Origin: Parazoarcus communis
Lineage (GTDB): Bacteria > Pseudomonadota > Gammaproteobacteria > Burkholderiales > Rhodocyclaceae
Length of the DNA: 64,000 nucleotides
Reading direction: 5' to 3'
NCBI RefSeq assembly: GCF_003111645.1
Contig: NZ_CP022187.1
Coordinates: 3,162,001 to 3,226,000, forward strand
In this document: positions 1 to 9,110 of the stretch, piece after piece
Layout: each line of letters begins with the position of its first letter
Position numbering within the stretch: position 1 is the first letter of the stretch
Program-made: the position numbers and the translations under genes
Notes under the pieces: model-generated
The model's database searches: none
What the model was told of the DNA's origin: nothing
What the model saw: only the letters and a program-made list of their open reading frames with translations

Positions 1-441
1 ATTGTGCGGGCAGTCGATATCCCGGTGATTGCAGCGGGCGGTGTCGCCGACGCCGAAGGTGTGGCTGCGGCGATGACGCTCGGGGCGGCAGGGGTGCAGA
101 TCGGCACCGCCTACCTGCTGTGCCCGGAAGCCAGCACCAGCGCTGTTCATCGCGCCGCACTGCAAAGCCCTGATGCCGCGCACACTGCGCTCACCAACCT
201 GTTCAGCGGCCGGCCAGCACGCAGCATCGTCAATCGCTTCATCGCCGAACTGGGGCCCCTGTGCCGCGCTGCACCAGCGTTTCCGCTGGCATCGACTGCC
301 ATCGCGCCACTGCGTGCCGCGGCCGAGGCGCTCGGCAGTGGCGCGTTTTCGCCGCTGTGGTGCGGCCAGCACCCACCGCGCTACGCGGATCTGGATGCTG
401 CCAGCCTTACCCGGGCTCTGGCGTCCATGACGCAATCCTGA
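1..441 (+). CDS. Nitronate monooxygenase family protein, C-terminal part (cut by window edge)
   Basis: The reading frame is open from the first base, so the 5' part lies outside the window. The visible ~146 residues have the second half of the FMN-binding TIM barrel of the nitronate monooxygenase / 2-nitropropane dioxygenase family: the phosphate-binding strand 'IPVIAAGGVADAEGV' followed by 'GAAGVQIGTAYLLCPE'. The family oxidises alkyl nitronates with FMN; the substrate here is unknown. A later 'NLFSGRPARSIVNRF' segment is also typical of the family. The stop is at 439-441 and the next gene follows after a ~175 bp gap with no feature I recognise. Confidence 0.85.
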   Translation: MVRAVDIPVIAAGGVADAEGVAAAMTLGAAGVQIGTAYLLCPEASTSAVHRAALQSPDAAHTALTNLFSGRPARSIVNRFIAELGPLCRAAPAFPLASTAIAPLRAAAEALGSGAFSPLWCGQHPPRYADLDAASLTRALASMTQS

Positions 442-616
442 GCAGGCCGGAAGCGGGCGCTTGAATCCCGCACCCTGTGGACTAGCTTTAACGCATCAGC
501 CCGGACAGCCCCGTCGGCGCCCCCGAAGCACGCCGGCAGGCGTTACGCGCGGTGCAGCATCCGATTCATGCCCGGCGCCGTCCCGCACCGCGCGCTTTGC
601 GCCTGGAGAAGCAGTC

Positions 617-1591
617 ATGCCGCAACTCGACGATCTGCCGCCACTTGCCGTCCAGTCCGACATCGCCGCCCTGCACGCGCATCTTGACGACGTGATTCCA
701 TCAAAGCGTCTGGATGAAAACCTGCTGATCGCGACCTGGAACATCCGCGGCTTCGCCTCGCTCACCCGGGAATGGACCGCGGGCGAACACGACTCCCCCA
801 AGCGTGATCTGCGCGGATTGCTGGCGATTGGCGAGATCGTCCGGCGCTTTGACGTGATCGCGCTGCAGGAACTCAAAGGCGATCTCAGGGCGCTGCGCGA
901 TCTGATGAAATGGCTGGGCCCGAACTGGGCCTTCCTGATGACCGATGTGACTGCGGGTCCGCAGGGCAATGGCGAGCGCATGGCCTATCTGTTCGACCGG
1001 CGCAGGGTGGAGCTGTCGGGCCTCGCCTGTGAGCTGGTGGTGCCTCAGGAGTGGCTGGATGAGATCCGGCCCGACGCACTGCAACGCCAGTTTGCCCGCA
1101 CACCCTATGCAGTCAGCTTTCGCTCCGGGCCCGCCACCTTCATCCTCGCCACCCTGCACGTCACCTACGGCGCGAGCGCCGCCGGCCGTATTCCGGAACT
1201 GCGCGGCATTGCGCGCTGGATGCGCAAGTGGGCAGACAGCACCAACGCCTGGTCGCAAAGCCTGATCGCACTCGGCGACTTCAACATCGACCGCCGTGGC
1301 GACCCGCTGTGGCAGGCCTTCACCTCGACCGGACTGACGACGCCGCCAGATCTCGACGCAGTGCCGCGCTCGATCTTCACTCGCGCGGAAAATCCCTCAA
1401 CGAACAAGCATTACGATCAGGTCGCCTGGTTCACCGGCGACGACGGCAAGGCCCAGCTCAACATGACTTACCGCCGCGGTGGCTACGTTGATTTTCTGCC
1501 GTTCGTGTACCGGGAGCTCGATCTGAGCAAGAGTGCGGTGTCGTATCGCGTCTCCGACCACTACCCGCTGTGGGTTGAATTCGGTCTGTGA
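617..1591 (+). CDS. Endonuclease/exonuclease/phosphatase family protein
   Basis: 324 residues with the full set of EEP-fold motifs: 'ATWNIRGF' (Asn42), 'IALQELKGD' (Glu85, metal ligand), 'ALGDFNID' (Asp221, Asn223) and a C-terminal 'SDHYP' (Asp314-His315 catalytic pair). These are Mg-dependent phosphodiesterases acting on DNA, phosphoinositides or other phosphoesters; the sequence does not tell which. No signal peptide is visible, so it is probably cytoplasmic. I chose ATG 617 because GGAGA lies 7-8 nt upstream; the frame is open back to 461 but that extension is low-complexity Arg/Pro-rich and has no ribosome site. Confidence 0.85.
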   Translation: MPQLDDLPPLAVQSDIAALHAHLDDVIPSKRLDENLLIATWNIRGFASLTREWTAGEHDSPKRDLRGLLAIGEIVRRFDVIALQELKGDLRALRDLMKWLGPNWAFLMTDVTAGPQGNGERMAYLFDRRRVELSGLACELVVPQEWLDEIRPDALQRQFARTPYAVSFRSGPATFILATLHVTYGASAAGRIPELRGIARWMRKWADSTNAWSQSLIALGDFNIDRRGDPLWQAFTSTGLTTPPDLDAVPRSIFTRAENPSTNKHYDQVAWFTGDDGKAQLNMTYRRGGYVDFLPFVYRELDLSKSAVSYRVSDHYPLWVEFGL

Positions 1592-1614
1592 CGCGAACCC
1601 GACACTGAATGCGT

Positions 1615-2232
1615 TCAGTGTGCCGATGCGCGCGCCGGCGCCGACACATCGAGCGGCTTGTGCTCGACCCAGATCAGTCTGCTCGTATCGAAGCCAAGCG
1701 CACTCGCCTTGCTCACCAGACGCTCGCGCACCTCGGCGGGGAGTTCGGGGGTGCGCGCCAGAATCCACAGGTAGTCGCGGTCGGGCCCGGTGACGAGCGC
1801 CCAGCGATAGCTCGGCTGATCGAGATCGGCAATGTGATAGCCACCATAGAAGGGCCCGAAAAAGGACACCTTCAGCGAGCCGACGTCGCGCTCACCGAGA
1901 AAGACGGCCCGGCCCACCGCCTCACGCCACTCGGCCTTTTTGCCATCGTAACCACGGTTGATCACCTCGACGCTGCCGTCCGCCTGCAGGCGGTAATCGG
2001 CAGTCACGTCGCTGAGCTCGCGCTCGAAGGAATGGTCGAGACGCGCGATTTCATACCAGCGTCCGAGATAGCGATCGAGCTCGAAGGGCGACACCGGCGT
2101 CACCCCATCCGGTACCGACGTGCATGCACTCAGCGCCGCAACGCTGAGCAGGAGCAGGGCGGCACGCTTCAGGCCTGCGCCCGAAAGGTGCTGGCGCAGG
2201 GAGCGCCCTGCCACCCGCAACCCGGCGCTCAA
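1615..2232 (-). CDS. blc: Lipocalin-family outer-membrane lipoprotein (Blc-like)
   Basis: 205 residues. An N-terminal hydrophobic segment ends in the lipobox 'LSAC', so the mature protein is lipid-anchored. The first lipocalin motif 'YLGRWYEIARLDHSFE' (Gly-x-Trp) and the beta-strand pattern through 'SLKVSFFGPFYGGYHI' and 'YRWALVTGPDRDYLWILAR' fit the bacterial lipocalin Blc, which binds lysophospholipids or fatty acids in the envelope. Its ATG overlaps the stop of the upstream membrane-protein gene by 4 nt (ATGA), so the two are translationally coupled. Confidence 0.9.
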   Translation of the reverse strand: MSAGLRVAGRSLRQHLSGAGLKRAALLLLSVAALSACTSVPDGVTPVSPFELDRYLGRWYEIARLDHSFERELSDVTADYRLQADGSVEVINRGYDGKKAEWREAVGRAVFLGERDVGSLKVSFFGPFYGGYHIADLDQPSYRWALVTGPDRDYLWILARTPELPAEVRERLVSKASALGFDTSRLIWVEHKPLDVSAPARASAH

Positions 2233-2546
2233 GGCCGGTCGCCCTCACGCGGGTCCACTTCGCGAATCACCTCGCCCTCGATAACCAGCCCCTCTGCGGC
2301 CGCATCGCGGCCCTGCTGCTCGCGCATCTGCTTGCGCAGATCGCGCGACTTCCACCACAGATAGCCCCAGGCGGCCACGCCGACGGTCAGTACGACGGCG
2401 AACAGAAACACCGAAAACATCAGGGCAACGGCAAACAGGCCGACGGTGGCAACGAGCGCCACCGCCTTCTGCAACAAGGTGCGGGGTTGGGCAGGCGAAC
2501 GCGAGAACTGCTGGAAGAAATTTGCCCGGCTCTTGTCGGTATACAT
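2229..2546 (-). CDS. Small membrane protein, coupled to the lipocalin gene
   Basis: 105 residues from ATG 2546, which has GAGGA 6 nt upstream. A polar N-terminus is followed by one long or two short hydrophobic segments (~residues 27-60, 'ALVATVGLFAVALMFSVFLF' onward), then a basic stretch ending in 'KSRDLRKQMREQQG' and an acidic tail. I do not recognise a named family with certainty; short proteins of this shape are common in betaproteobacteria. The 4-nt overlap with the lipocalin gene suggests an envelope-related role, but that is only inference. Confidence 0.7.
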   Translation of the reverse strand: MYTDKSRANFFQQFSRSPAQPRTLLQKAVALVATVGLFAVALMFSVFLFAVVLTVGVAAWGYLWWKSRDLRKQMREQQGRDAAAEGLVIEGEVIREVDPREGDRP

Positions 2547-2633
2547 GGAGTTCCTCGGGCAGCAAGGGCTGCCAGTCAATGATAGGTTCAACAGTCAGAT
2601 TGAAAGCGACGGTAAAGATTCCCCACCCCCTGC

Positions 2634-2840
2634 TCAAGCTGGAAAACAGGGGGAGGATCGCTGCGTCAGCGCCCGGCGCCGAACCATTGCCGGCAGATCC
2701 GCAACAGCCGGCAGCGGCAATGGGCGACGCGCATACGAGACCATCTGTGCCCGGGCGCAGCCCTCGCCCGCGCTCACATCCGCCTTCGCCCCTGCATCCG
2801 GGGCGGACACAGGTGCTTCGTACCGGGTCTGGTCAGCCAT
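2634..2840 (-). CDS. Possible small hypothetical protein (68 aa)
   Basis: An ATG at 2840 has GGAGA 7 nt upstream and opens 68 codons, Ala/Arg-rich, without recognisable domain or membrane segment. It occupies the ~390 bp gap between the lipocalin pair and the diguanylate cyclase gene. High GC makes spurious open frames common here, so this is a weak call resting on the ribosome site and the lack of any competing gene. Confidence 0.25.
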   Translation of the reverse strand: MADQTRYEAPVSAPDAGAKADVSAGEGCARAQMVSYARRPLPLPAVADLPAMVRRRALTQRSSPCFPA

Positions 2841-2987
2841 CGATGTTCTCCGGGACAGGAATAGCAGCCATCGCAATCCGCACAGCCGAGCAGGGCTCAA
2901 GCCCGCAACCATGCCGCACATCGCGCACAGGGGCAAGACTGCCGCCGCAACCGCCCGCTCTCGACGCACACACACGGCCGCAGAGAC

Positions 2988-4877
2988 TCAGGTACTCCAG
3001 GTCGCGCGCCCCATCTCCTTGGCACGATACATGGCAACGTCCGCCTTGTGCAGCAACACCGCTGCGGTGTCGCCATCGTCAGGGAAACGTGCGATCCCGA
3101 CACTGCAGGAAATTTCGAGCGACTGTTCGCCGATCTGGAACGGCCGCGACAGGCTCTCGACGATCTTGGTCGCCGTTGCCTCAACCGCCGCCTTGTCGGC
3201 ATTGCGCGGCATCAGCACCACGAACTCGTCGCCCCCCATGCGCGCCACCGTATCCTCGTCCCGGAACAGGGCTTCGAGCCTGCGCGCCACCTCGCACAAC
3301 AGCAGATCCCCGGTGTCGTGCCCGAAGTTGTCGTTAACCGGCTTGAAACGATCGAGATCGACGAACAACACCACCACCATCGACGGATGACGCCGGGCAT
3401 GGCTGATCATGCGTTCGAGGCGGTCCATCATCAAGGCCCGGTTGGGCAGGCCGGTGAGAACGTCGAAGTTGGCCTGACGCCAGATTTCCTCGTCCTTGCG
3501 CCGCCGCTCGGTGACATCGGCAAGCAGCACGATTCGATTCGCCATCCTGCCGTCCGCGCCGCGCACCACGGAAAGCGTTGCGTGGCCGGTATAGGTTTCG
3601 CCGTTCCAGCGCAGCCCGTCGAAATCGTCTTCCCAACTGCCGGCCGGGTGACGACCGATGATCGCACCCAGGTTGCGCGCCCCCGGAACACTCGGCGACA
3701 GCAGGGCCGGACTGCGCCCCACGACTTCATCCAGCCCATAACCGGTGATCGCAGTAAACGCAGGATTGATGCCGGAAATCCGCTCATGATCGTCAACGAT
3801 CATGATGCCTTCGGCCATGTTATCGAACACGCTGCGATAGTGTGCCTCCCGCTCCTGTGAGGCCTCCACCACCTTTTCGTAACGCCCGAGCGCAATCACC
3901 AGGGCCGCACTGGCCAGCACCAGCAGACTGCTCAACAGAAGGGCGCGCAACAGGGACCGCTGGTTGAGCGCCTTGACCGGCGCCAATGCTTCCTCCAGCC
4001 CGATACCCATGACAACAATCAGCCCGGAAGGCAGGCGAACCCAGGAAAACTGCCGCTGTATGCCGTCGAGCGCTCCCGATGTGACGTAATCACCTTCCCT
4101 CTGCTCAGGGTGCTGAAGGAAGGGCCTGTCAGGCGGCACGTATTTGCCGTAATGCCCACCACCATAGAGCGTTCGCATCAGATAGGCACCATCGGCACCG
4201 AGCACCGCGAACAGGTCGCTGCTGCCGACCTCGAATGACTTCAGCTTTGCCACCCAGGCGTCGGGAGACACGGCGAGCGCCACCACGCCCTTGAACGCGC
4301 CATCCGCGCTCCGCACACCGCGAGCAAACTGGATGCTCCACTTGTTGGACAGGCGCCCAAGCACCACATCGCTGATCACGAGCTTGTCTTCAGTGGCCCC
4401 GGCAAGCAACCTGAAATAGGCCCGGTCGCCAAGAAAATTCATCGGTGCCCGCCCCAACGATGAATAGGAAAGAAAGCCATCTTCACTCACATGAAACAGC
4501 TGAATGACGATGTCCTGCGCCATCGATGCAGTAACGATCCGCCCCAGCACATCGAGCGACTTTGGTCCGGTAAGAATCGCCTCACGTGCAGAGCGCAAAA
4601 CAAAATTGAAACTATCGATCGTGGCCTGAATCGAGCCCGCAGCAGCACGCACATGCACCATTGCCTCAACACGGATGCGCTCACGCTCCGCGGCCTCCGT
4701 CGACGCCTGTGTCGCGATCAGGTCACGCCAGAGCAGCGCAAGCACGACCACGCAGGCAAGACCGATCACGACCCGCATCGATTGCAGCGGTCGTCGCGTG
4801 CAGGCAGCTAGAACACTCGGCAGAAATCGCGCCACAAAACGACATCTCCAAGGAGGACGTGCCAAGTATGGCATCAC
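2988..4877 (-). CDS. Membrane diguanylate cyclase: periplasmic sensor - PAS - GGDEF
   Basis: About 629 residues. A transmembrane helix (~35-52) is followed by a ~250-residue periplasmic domain resembling a dCache ligand sensor, a second transmembrane helix (~310-330), a PAS domain ('YRSVFDNMAEGIMIVDDHERI', ~350-460) and a C-terminal GGDEF domain with intact 'RMGGDEF'. An RxxD inhibitory site (RDED) sits exactly five residues before GGDEF, so product inhibition by c-di-GMP is expected. There is no EAL domain. The start is uncertain: GTG 4877 is followed directly by ATG 4874, and an internal ATG at 4778 just before the first helix is also possible. Confidence 0.88.
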   Translation of the reverse strand: MMPYLARPPWRCRFVARFLPSVLAACTRRPLQSMRVVIGLACVVVLALLWRDLIATQASTEAAERERIRVEAMVHVRAAAGSIQATIDSFNFVLRSAREAILTGPKSLDVLGRIVTASMAQDIVIQLFHVSEDGFLSYSSLGRAPMNFLGDRAYFRLLAGATEDKLVISDVVLGRLSNKWSIQFARGVRSADGAFKGVVALAVSPDAWVAKLKSFEVGSSDLFAVLGADGAYLMRTLYGGGHYGKYVPPDRPFLQHPEQREGDYVTSGALDGIQRQFSWVRLPSGLIVVMGIGLEEALAPVKALNQRSLLRALLLSSLLVLASAALVIALGRYEKVVEASQEREAHYRSVFDNMAEGIMIVDDHERISGINPAFTAITGYGLDEVVGRSPALLSPSVPGARNLGAIIGRHPAGSWEDDFDGLRWNGETYTGHATLSVVRGADGRMANRIVLLADVTERRRKDEEIWRQANFDVLTGLPNRALMMDRLERMISHARRHPSMVVVLFVDLDRFKPVNDNFGHDTGDLLLCEVARRLEALFRDEDTVARMGGDEFVVLMPRNADKAAVEATATKIVESLSRPFQIGEQSLEISCSVGIARFPDDGDTAAVLLHKADVAMYRAKEMGRATWST

Positions 4878-5008
4878 CGCGCTGACCCACCGGATTCGGC
4901 AGAATCAGCGCGCCATGAGCAGTCATCTTACACTGCCCCCAGCACCTGAACTCAGGGTCGCAACTCAGACTTCATGCCCGCTGCGTCAGCCTCGGTACCT
5001 CGCCCGCC

Positions 5009-5959
5009 TTACATCAGTTGCAGGCCTTTCAGCACCACGATCCCGATGCTGGTACAAAGGATGGAGCCCAGCGTGGTCAGGGCGATGATGTTGGCGGCAA
5101 GCACCGAATTGCCGCCCATTGCACGCACCATGACATAGCTCGCCGCGGCCGTTGGTGCCGACGACATCAGCAACAGCACGCCCAGATCAACGCCGCGGAA
5201 GCCCACGACAATGCCGCCCAGCGCAAAGAGCAGCGGCACCAGCACCAGCTTGCTCGACGCCGCCAGCAAGGTGTTGCTCATCTCAAGACGCAGACTGCGG
5301 AAATTGAGCGTCGCGCCGGTGCACAACAGGGCCAGCGGCAGGGTGAGGTCGGCAAAATACTGGGCCGACTGCACCGCGACCTTGGGCAGGGGAATCTGCA
5401 GCCAGGATACGGGCAGGGCGAGCACGATGCCGATGATCAGCGGGTTGGTGACGATTCCCTTCACCATCCGTCCTGTGCCCTGGCGCCGGTGCAGCGACCG
5501 ACTCAGGGTAACGACGGCCAGAACGTTGAAGAGGATGGTGACCAGCCCGAGATAGAGTGCCGCCGCGACCAGCCCGGCATCGCCATAGGCATTGACACAG
5601 TAGGCGAGGCCAATGATCCCCATGTTCGAGCGGAACCCGCCCTGAACCACCACGCCCCGGTCTTCGGCTGGCTCCACCCACCGTGCAGCAACCCACTCCA
5701 GCAGCAGAAAGACCAGAAAAGTACCGATCAGTCCGAAGGCGATCAGTCCCAGATTGGTCGCCTCGCCGAACTCGGTCTTGGCGATGCTGAGAAACAGCAC
5801 CGCCGGCAGGCCGATGGAGAAGACAATTCGCGAACCGCCCTCGATGAAGCCGTCGTTGAGCATGCCCGTGCGGCGCAGCCAGATGCCGAGCGCGAGAATG
5901 ATGAAGATCGGCCCGGTGACCGAGAAGGAAAAACTCAGCACCGCCAGAAACTCGGTCAT
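5009..5959 (-). CDS. AEC-family (auxin efflux carrier-like) transporter
   Basis: 316 residues from ATG 5959 (GAGGCGGG upstream), with about ten hydrophobic helices and the family pattern of glycine/proline-containing re-entrant helices ('GSRIVFSIGLPAVLFLSIA', 'LPLALLCTGATLNFRSL', 'SSAPTAAASYVMVRAMGGN'). AEC carriers move organic anions such as malate or malonate across the inner membrane; the substrate is not readable here. The DUF2798 gene ends 10 nt upstream on the same strand, so they probably form one transcript. Confidence 0.87.
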   Translation of the reverse strand: MTEFLAVLSFSFSVTGPIFIILALGIWLRRTGMLNDGFIEGGSRIVFSIGLPAVLFLSIAKTEFGEATNLGLIAFGLIGTFLVFLLLEWVAARWVEPAEDRGVVVQGGFRSNMGIIGLAYCVNAYGDAGLVAAALYLGLVTILFNVLAVVTLSRSLHRRQGTGRMVKGIVTNPLIIGIVLALPVSWLQIPLPKVAVQSAQYFADLTLPLALLCTGATLNFRSLRLEMSNTLLAASSKLVLVPLLFALGGIVVGFRGVDLGVLLLMSSAPTAAASYVMVRAMGGNSVLAANIIALTTLGSILCTSIGIVVLKGLQLM

Positions 5960-5969
5960 GAATCCCGCC

Positions 5970-6197
5970 TCACCGCGCCAGCCAGGCAAGAATCTTCACT
6001 GTCGCGCGCTGCGCAATCGGAATCGCCATGAAGGCGGCAATCGCAGCCAGCGGCCAGGCCACGATGAAGGCCTTGACCCAGCGCAGAAAAAAGTCCGGCG
6101 GAAAACCGAGATTGAGCCAGGTGATGATCGCGGTCATCAGGAAGGCCATGATGCCCGCCATGATCACGGGCTGAACGTGTTGAGGTTTGAGTCGCAA
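5970..6197 (-). CDS. DUF2798 family small membrane protein
   Basis: 75 residues with two transmembrane helices ('VIMAGIMAFLMTAIITWLNL' and 'AFIVAWPLAAIAAFMAIPIA') joined by 'GFPPDFFLRWVKAF', the arrangement of the DUF2798 family. Function is unknown. It is the first gene of a probable two-gene transcript with the AEC transporter. Upstream (6198-6336) I see no gene. Confidence 0.75.
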   Translation of the reverse strand: MRLKPQHVQPVIMAGIMAFLMTAIITWLNLGFPPDFFLRWVKAFIVAWPLAAIAAFMAIPIAQRATVKILAWLAR

Positions 6198-6336
6198 TGT
6201 CCTGATCCCGGTGCGTTTGGCGGGTTGAGCCGCGTGGCTGCATGAATCTCCTGATTGTCAGCCATCTTCGCCGTTTCGTGTGCACCTGCACAATACGTTC
6301 AATCCGCAAGGACGCGGTGAACGCACGCCGCTGCGG

Positions 6337-7824
6337 TCAGCCACAACCGCGACGCTTACGCTCGGCTTCGATCAGGCGCACCAGCTTGAGTGCAGGTGCT
6401 TCGATCTGCTCGACCGGAATGGCCGCAAAGCCGAGATTCATCCCCTGCAGCCGGTTTTCGGCCGCGACCGAGTACAGCGACAGCGCACGCAGCACCACAC
6501 CATCGCGCAGGGCATCCGAGGCCAGTTGAACATCGTCGATCGGAAAGTTGAAACGCACCGGGAGGTGCAGCCCGGCCAGGCCACCCAGCGAGGTGATCGA
6601 ATCGCCAAGTTTCGCTTCGAGCAGGTCGCGCAGGCAGTCGCGCCGCTCCTCGTAGATGCCTCGCATGCGACGGATGTGTGCGGTGAAGTGGCCACCCTCG
6701 ATGAACTCGGCCAACGCCGCCTGCTCAAGCATTCGCCCCTCGCGGTAGAGCTCGGCATTGCCCACCGTAAATGGCTCGATCAGGTCTTCGGGAACGACCA
6801 GATAGGCAAGTCGCAGCCCCGGATACATGACCTTGCTGAAGGTGCCGACATAGATCACCCGCTGCGCGGTGGACAGGCCGAACAGTGACGCCACCGGGTG
6901 CGAGTGGTAGCGCACCTCGTTGTCGTAATCGTCCTCGATCACCCAGGTGCGGTTGCGCTCGGCGAACTCAAGCAGGCGCAGGCGTCGCTCAAGCGAAAGC
7001 ACCGCACCGGTGGGATACTGGCTTGAGGGTGAGACGAAGATCATGCGCGGCGGCTTGAGCCAGTCTTCCTCGCGCGGATTGATGCCATTGTCGTCGACCG
7101 GTACCGGGTGAATGCGCAGATCGGCCGCGGACAGCACGTTGCGCGCGCCCCAGTAGCCGGGGTCCTCCATCCACACGGAATCGCCCACATCGGCCAGCAT
7201 GCGCGCGCACAGATCAAGCGCCTGATGCGAACCGTTAAGGATGAGAATCTGCCGCGGCGAGCACGACATCATCCGTGTCACCTTGAGGTAATCGGCGAGC
7301 ACCATCTTCAGCGGGCCGTAGCCGCCGTAGCCATATTGCGCCAGATGACGCTGCTCGCGCCGCATCTGCTTTGCCAGCAACCTGCGCCAGGTGGGGAAGG
7401 GAAAATGCCCCACATCCGGCAGGCCGGGCATGAAGGCGCCCGACTGCACGCGACTGCTCAACGCCTTGCCGGCGATCGCATTACCGCGCCGCGACATGCC
7501 CTCCTGACGCGTACCCACCAGGCGTCGCGGCGGCTGTGGCGAGGCAATCTGACTGACTGCATCCGACACGAAAGTCCCCGATCCGACTCGGCTCTCGAGG
7601 TAGCCCTCGACCAGCAACTGATCATAGGCACGCACTACCGTATTGCGGCCCAACTCTAGCTCTGCCGCGAGCACACGTGTTGGCGGAACAGCAGTGCCGG
7701 CATCGAGACTGCGCGCCAGAATCGCCTCTCGAATGCTCAGGTAGAGGCGCGCCCTGCTGCTTGCAGATGCCGCCTGCTTGCGATACGCCTGAATAATGAC
7801 TTCACAGCTCAAATGGTTATCCAT
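6337..7824 (-). CDS. MocR/GabR-type regulator: GntR helix-turn-helix fused to aminotransferase-like domain
   Basis: 495 residues. Residues ~20-90 form a GntR winged helix ('LSIREAILARSLDAGTAVPP', 'LELGRNTVVRAYDQLLVEGY'). The rest is a fold-type I PLP domain with the Schiff-base lysine in 'VGTFSKVMYPGLRLAY' (~Lys329) and the Asp-containing 'WVIEDDYDNEVRY'. Proteins of this group (GabR, PdxR, TauR) use PLP, sometimes with an amino substrate, to control transcription. It diverges from a GABA-type transporter-gabD-gabT operon across ~140 bp, so control of that operon by GABA plus PLP is the natural reading. Confidence 0.9.
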   Translation of the reverse strand: MDNHLSCEVIIQAYRKQAASASSRARLYLSIREAILARSLDAGTAVPPTRVLAAELELGRNTVVRAYDQLLVEGYLESRVGSGTFVSDAVSQIASPQPPRRLVGTRQEGMSRRGNAIAGKALSSRVQSGAFMPGLPDVGHFPFPTWRRLLAKQMRREQRHLAQYGYGGYGPLKMVLADYLKVTRMMSCSPRQILILNGSHQALDLCARMLADVGDSVWMEDPGYWGARNVLSAADLRIHPVPVDDNGINPREEDWLKPPRMIFVSPSSQYPTGAVLSLERRLRLLEFAERNRTWVIEDDYDNEVRYHSHPVASLFGLSTAQRVIYVGTFSKVMYPGLRLAYLVVPEDLIEPFTVGNAELYREGRMLEQAALAEFIEGGHFTAHIRRMRGIYEERRDCLRDLLEAKLGDSITSLGGLAGLHLPVRFNFPIDDVQLASDALRDGVVLRALSLYSVAAENRLQGMNLGFAAIPVEQIEAPALKLVRLIEAERKRRGCG

Positions 7825-7885
7825 TGCACCGCACCAAGAATTGGACCCAGTAATATCGAATGAATTGGTTCGTACATAATCCGAT

Positions 7886-7903
7886 TCTATCCCCTAGGAT
7901 AGA
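7886..7903. promoter_or_regulatory. Perfect 7-bp inverted repeat in the divergent gabR-like / ABC operon gap
   Basis: TCTATCC-CCTA-GGATAGA lies in the intergenic region between the MocR-type regulator and the ABC operon. The same gap has AATTGG twice (from ~7839 and ~7863). MocR regulators bind direct or inverted repeats near their divergent promoters, so this is a candidate operator; no further evidence is in the sequence. Confidence 0.4.
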
Positions 7904-7968
7904 GACAACACGAATTCGACCCATCCAGCAGCAGGGACAATAGCTGCTTGCCAACAAATGAGGACAGG

Positions 7969-9075
7969 ATGACGAACCAAAATGCTTCCGCACCCCACGT
8001 CAGCTTCCGCAACGTGCAGAAGTCGTATGACGGTGAGACGCTGATTGTCCGCGATCTGAACCTCGACATCCGGCGCGGCGAATTTCTCACTTTGCTCGGC
8101 CCTTCCGGATCGGGCAAGACCACCTGCCTGATGATGCTGGCCGGCTTCGAGACCCCGACCAGCGGCGAGATCCGCCTCGAAGAGCAGATCATCAACAAGC
8201 TGCCCCCGCACAAGCGCAACATCGGCATGGTGTTCCAGAACTACGCCCTGTTTCCGCACATGAGCGTACTGGACAATCTGCGCTTCCCGCTCAAGGTGCG
8301 CAAGCTGCCGGCAGCAGAGGTGGATGCCAAGGCCAAACGCGCACTCGACATGGTGCAACTGGGCAGCTTCGGCAGCCGCTACCCGCAGCAGCTCTCCGGC
8401 GGCCAGCAGCAGCGCATCGCCCTGGCCCGCGCACTGGTGTTCGAGCCGCAACTCGTGCTGATGGACGAGCCGCTGGGCGCGCTCGACAAGAACCTGCGCG
8501 AACAGATGCAGCTCGAGATCAAGCACATCCAGCAGAACCTCGGCGTCACCGTGGTCTTCGTCACCCACGACCAGAGCGAAGCACTGACCATGTCGGACCG
8601 CATCGCGGTATTCGACAAGGGCATCATCCAGCAGATCGACTCCGCGGAGCGCCTGTACGAAGAGCCGACCAACGCCTTCGTCGCCAACTTCATCGGCGAG
8701 AACAATGCGCTGGTGGGCAAGGTCGAGCGCATCGAGGGTCATCACTGCGATGTGCGCCTGGATTGCGGCACCCTGATCCGTGCCCGCACCGGCAATGTCT
8801 CGACCGGCGACCGCACCCTGGTATCGGTGCGCCCCGAGCGCGTCGTGCTCGACGAGTCTGCCAACAGCTGCGCCAATTTCCTCGACGCCGTGGTGAAGGA
8901 GTTCATCTACCTCGGCGATCAGGTCCGCATTCGCGTCGACCTGTGTGGCAATCACGATTTCACCATCAAGACCCCGATCTCCAATCTCGATCATTCGCTC
9001 AGGAGCGGAGACCGGATTCGCATCGGCATGGACGCGGCACACATGCGTGCGCTCGAGCCCCTGCCGGCAGCCTGA
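7969..9075 (+). CDS. ABC transporter ATP-binding protein, spermidine/putrescine (GABA) type
   Basis: 368 residues. Walker A 'GPSGSGKTT' (~residue 44), signature 'LSGGQQQR' (~142), Walker B 'LVLMDEP' (~163) and switch His in 'VFVTHDQ' are all intact. The C-terminal ~120 residues form a TOBE/OB regulatory domain as in PotA. It energises the importer encoded by the next three genes. I chose ATG 7969 (GAGGACAGG just upstream) over the in-frame TTG at 7948. First gene of a six-gene operon ending with gabT. Confidence 0.92.
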   Translation: MTNQNASAPHVSFRNVQKSYDGETLIVRDLNLDIRRGEFLTLLGPSGSGKTTCLMMLAGFETPTSGEIRLEEQIINKLPPHKRNIGMVFQNYALFPHMSVLDNLRFPLKVRKLPAAEVDAKAKRALDMVQLGSFGSRYPQQLSGGQQQRIALARALVFEPQLVLMDEPLGALDKNLREQMQLEIKHIQQNLGVTVVFVTHDQSEALTMSDRIAVFDKGIIQQIDSAERLYEEPTNAFVANFIGENNALVGKVERIEGHHCDVRLDCGTLIRARTGNVSTGDRTLVSVRPERVVLDESANSCANFLDAVVKEFIYLGDQVRIRVDLCGNHDFTIKTPISNLDHSLRSGDRIRIGMDAAHMRALEPLPAA

Positions 9076-9110
9076 GAAACACCACACCCACTGCTTTACA
9101 AGGAGTCAGC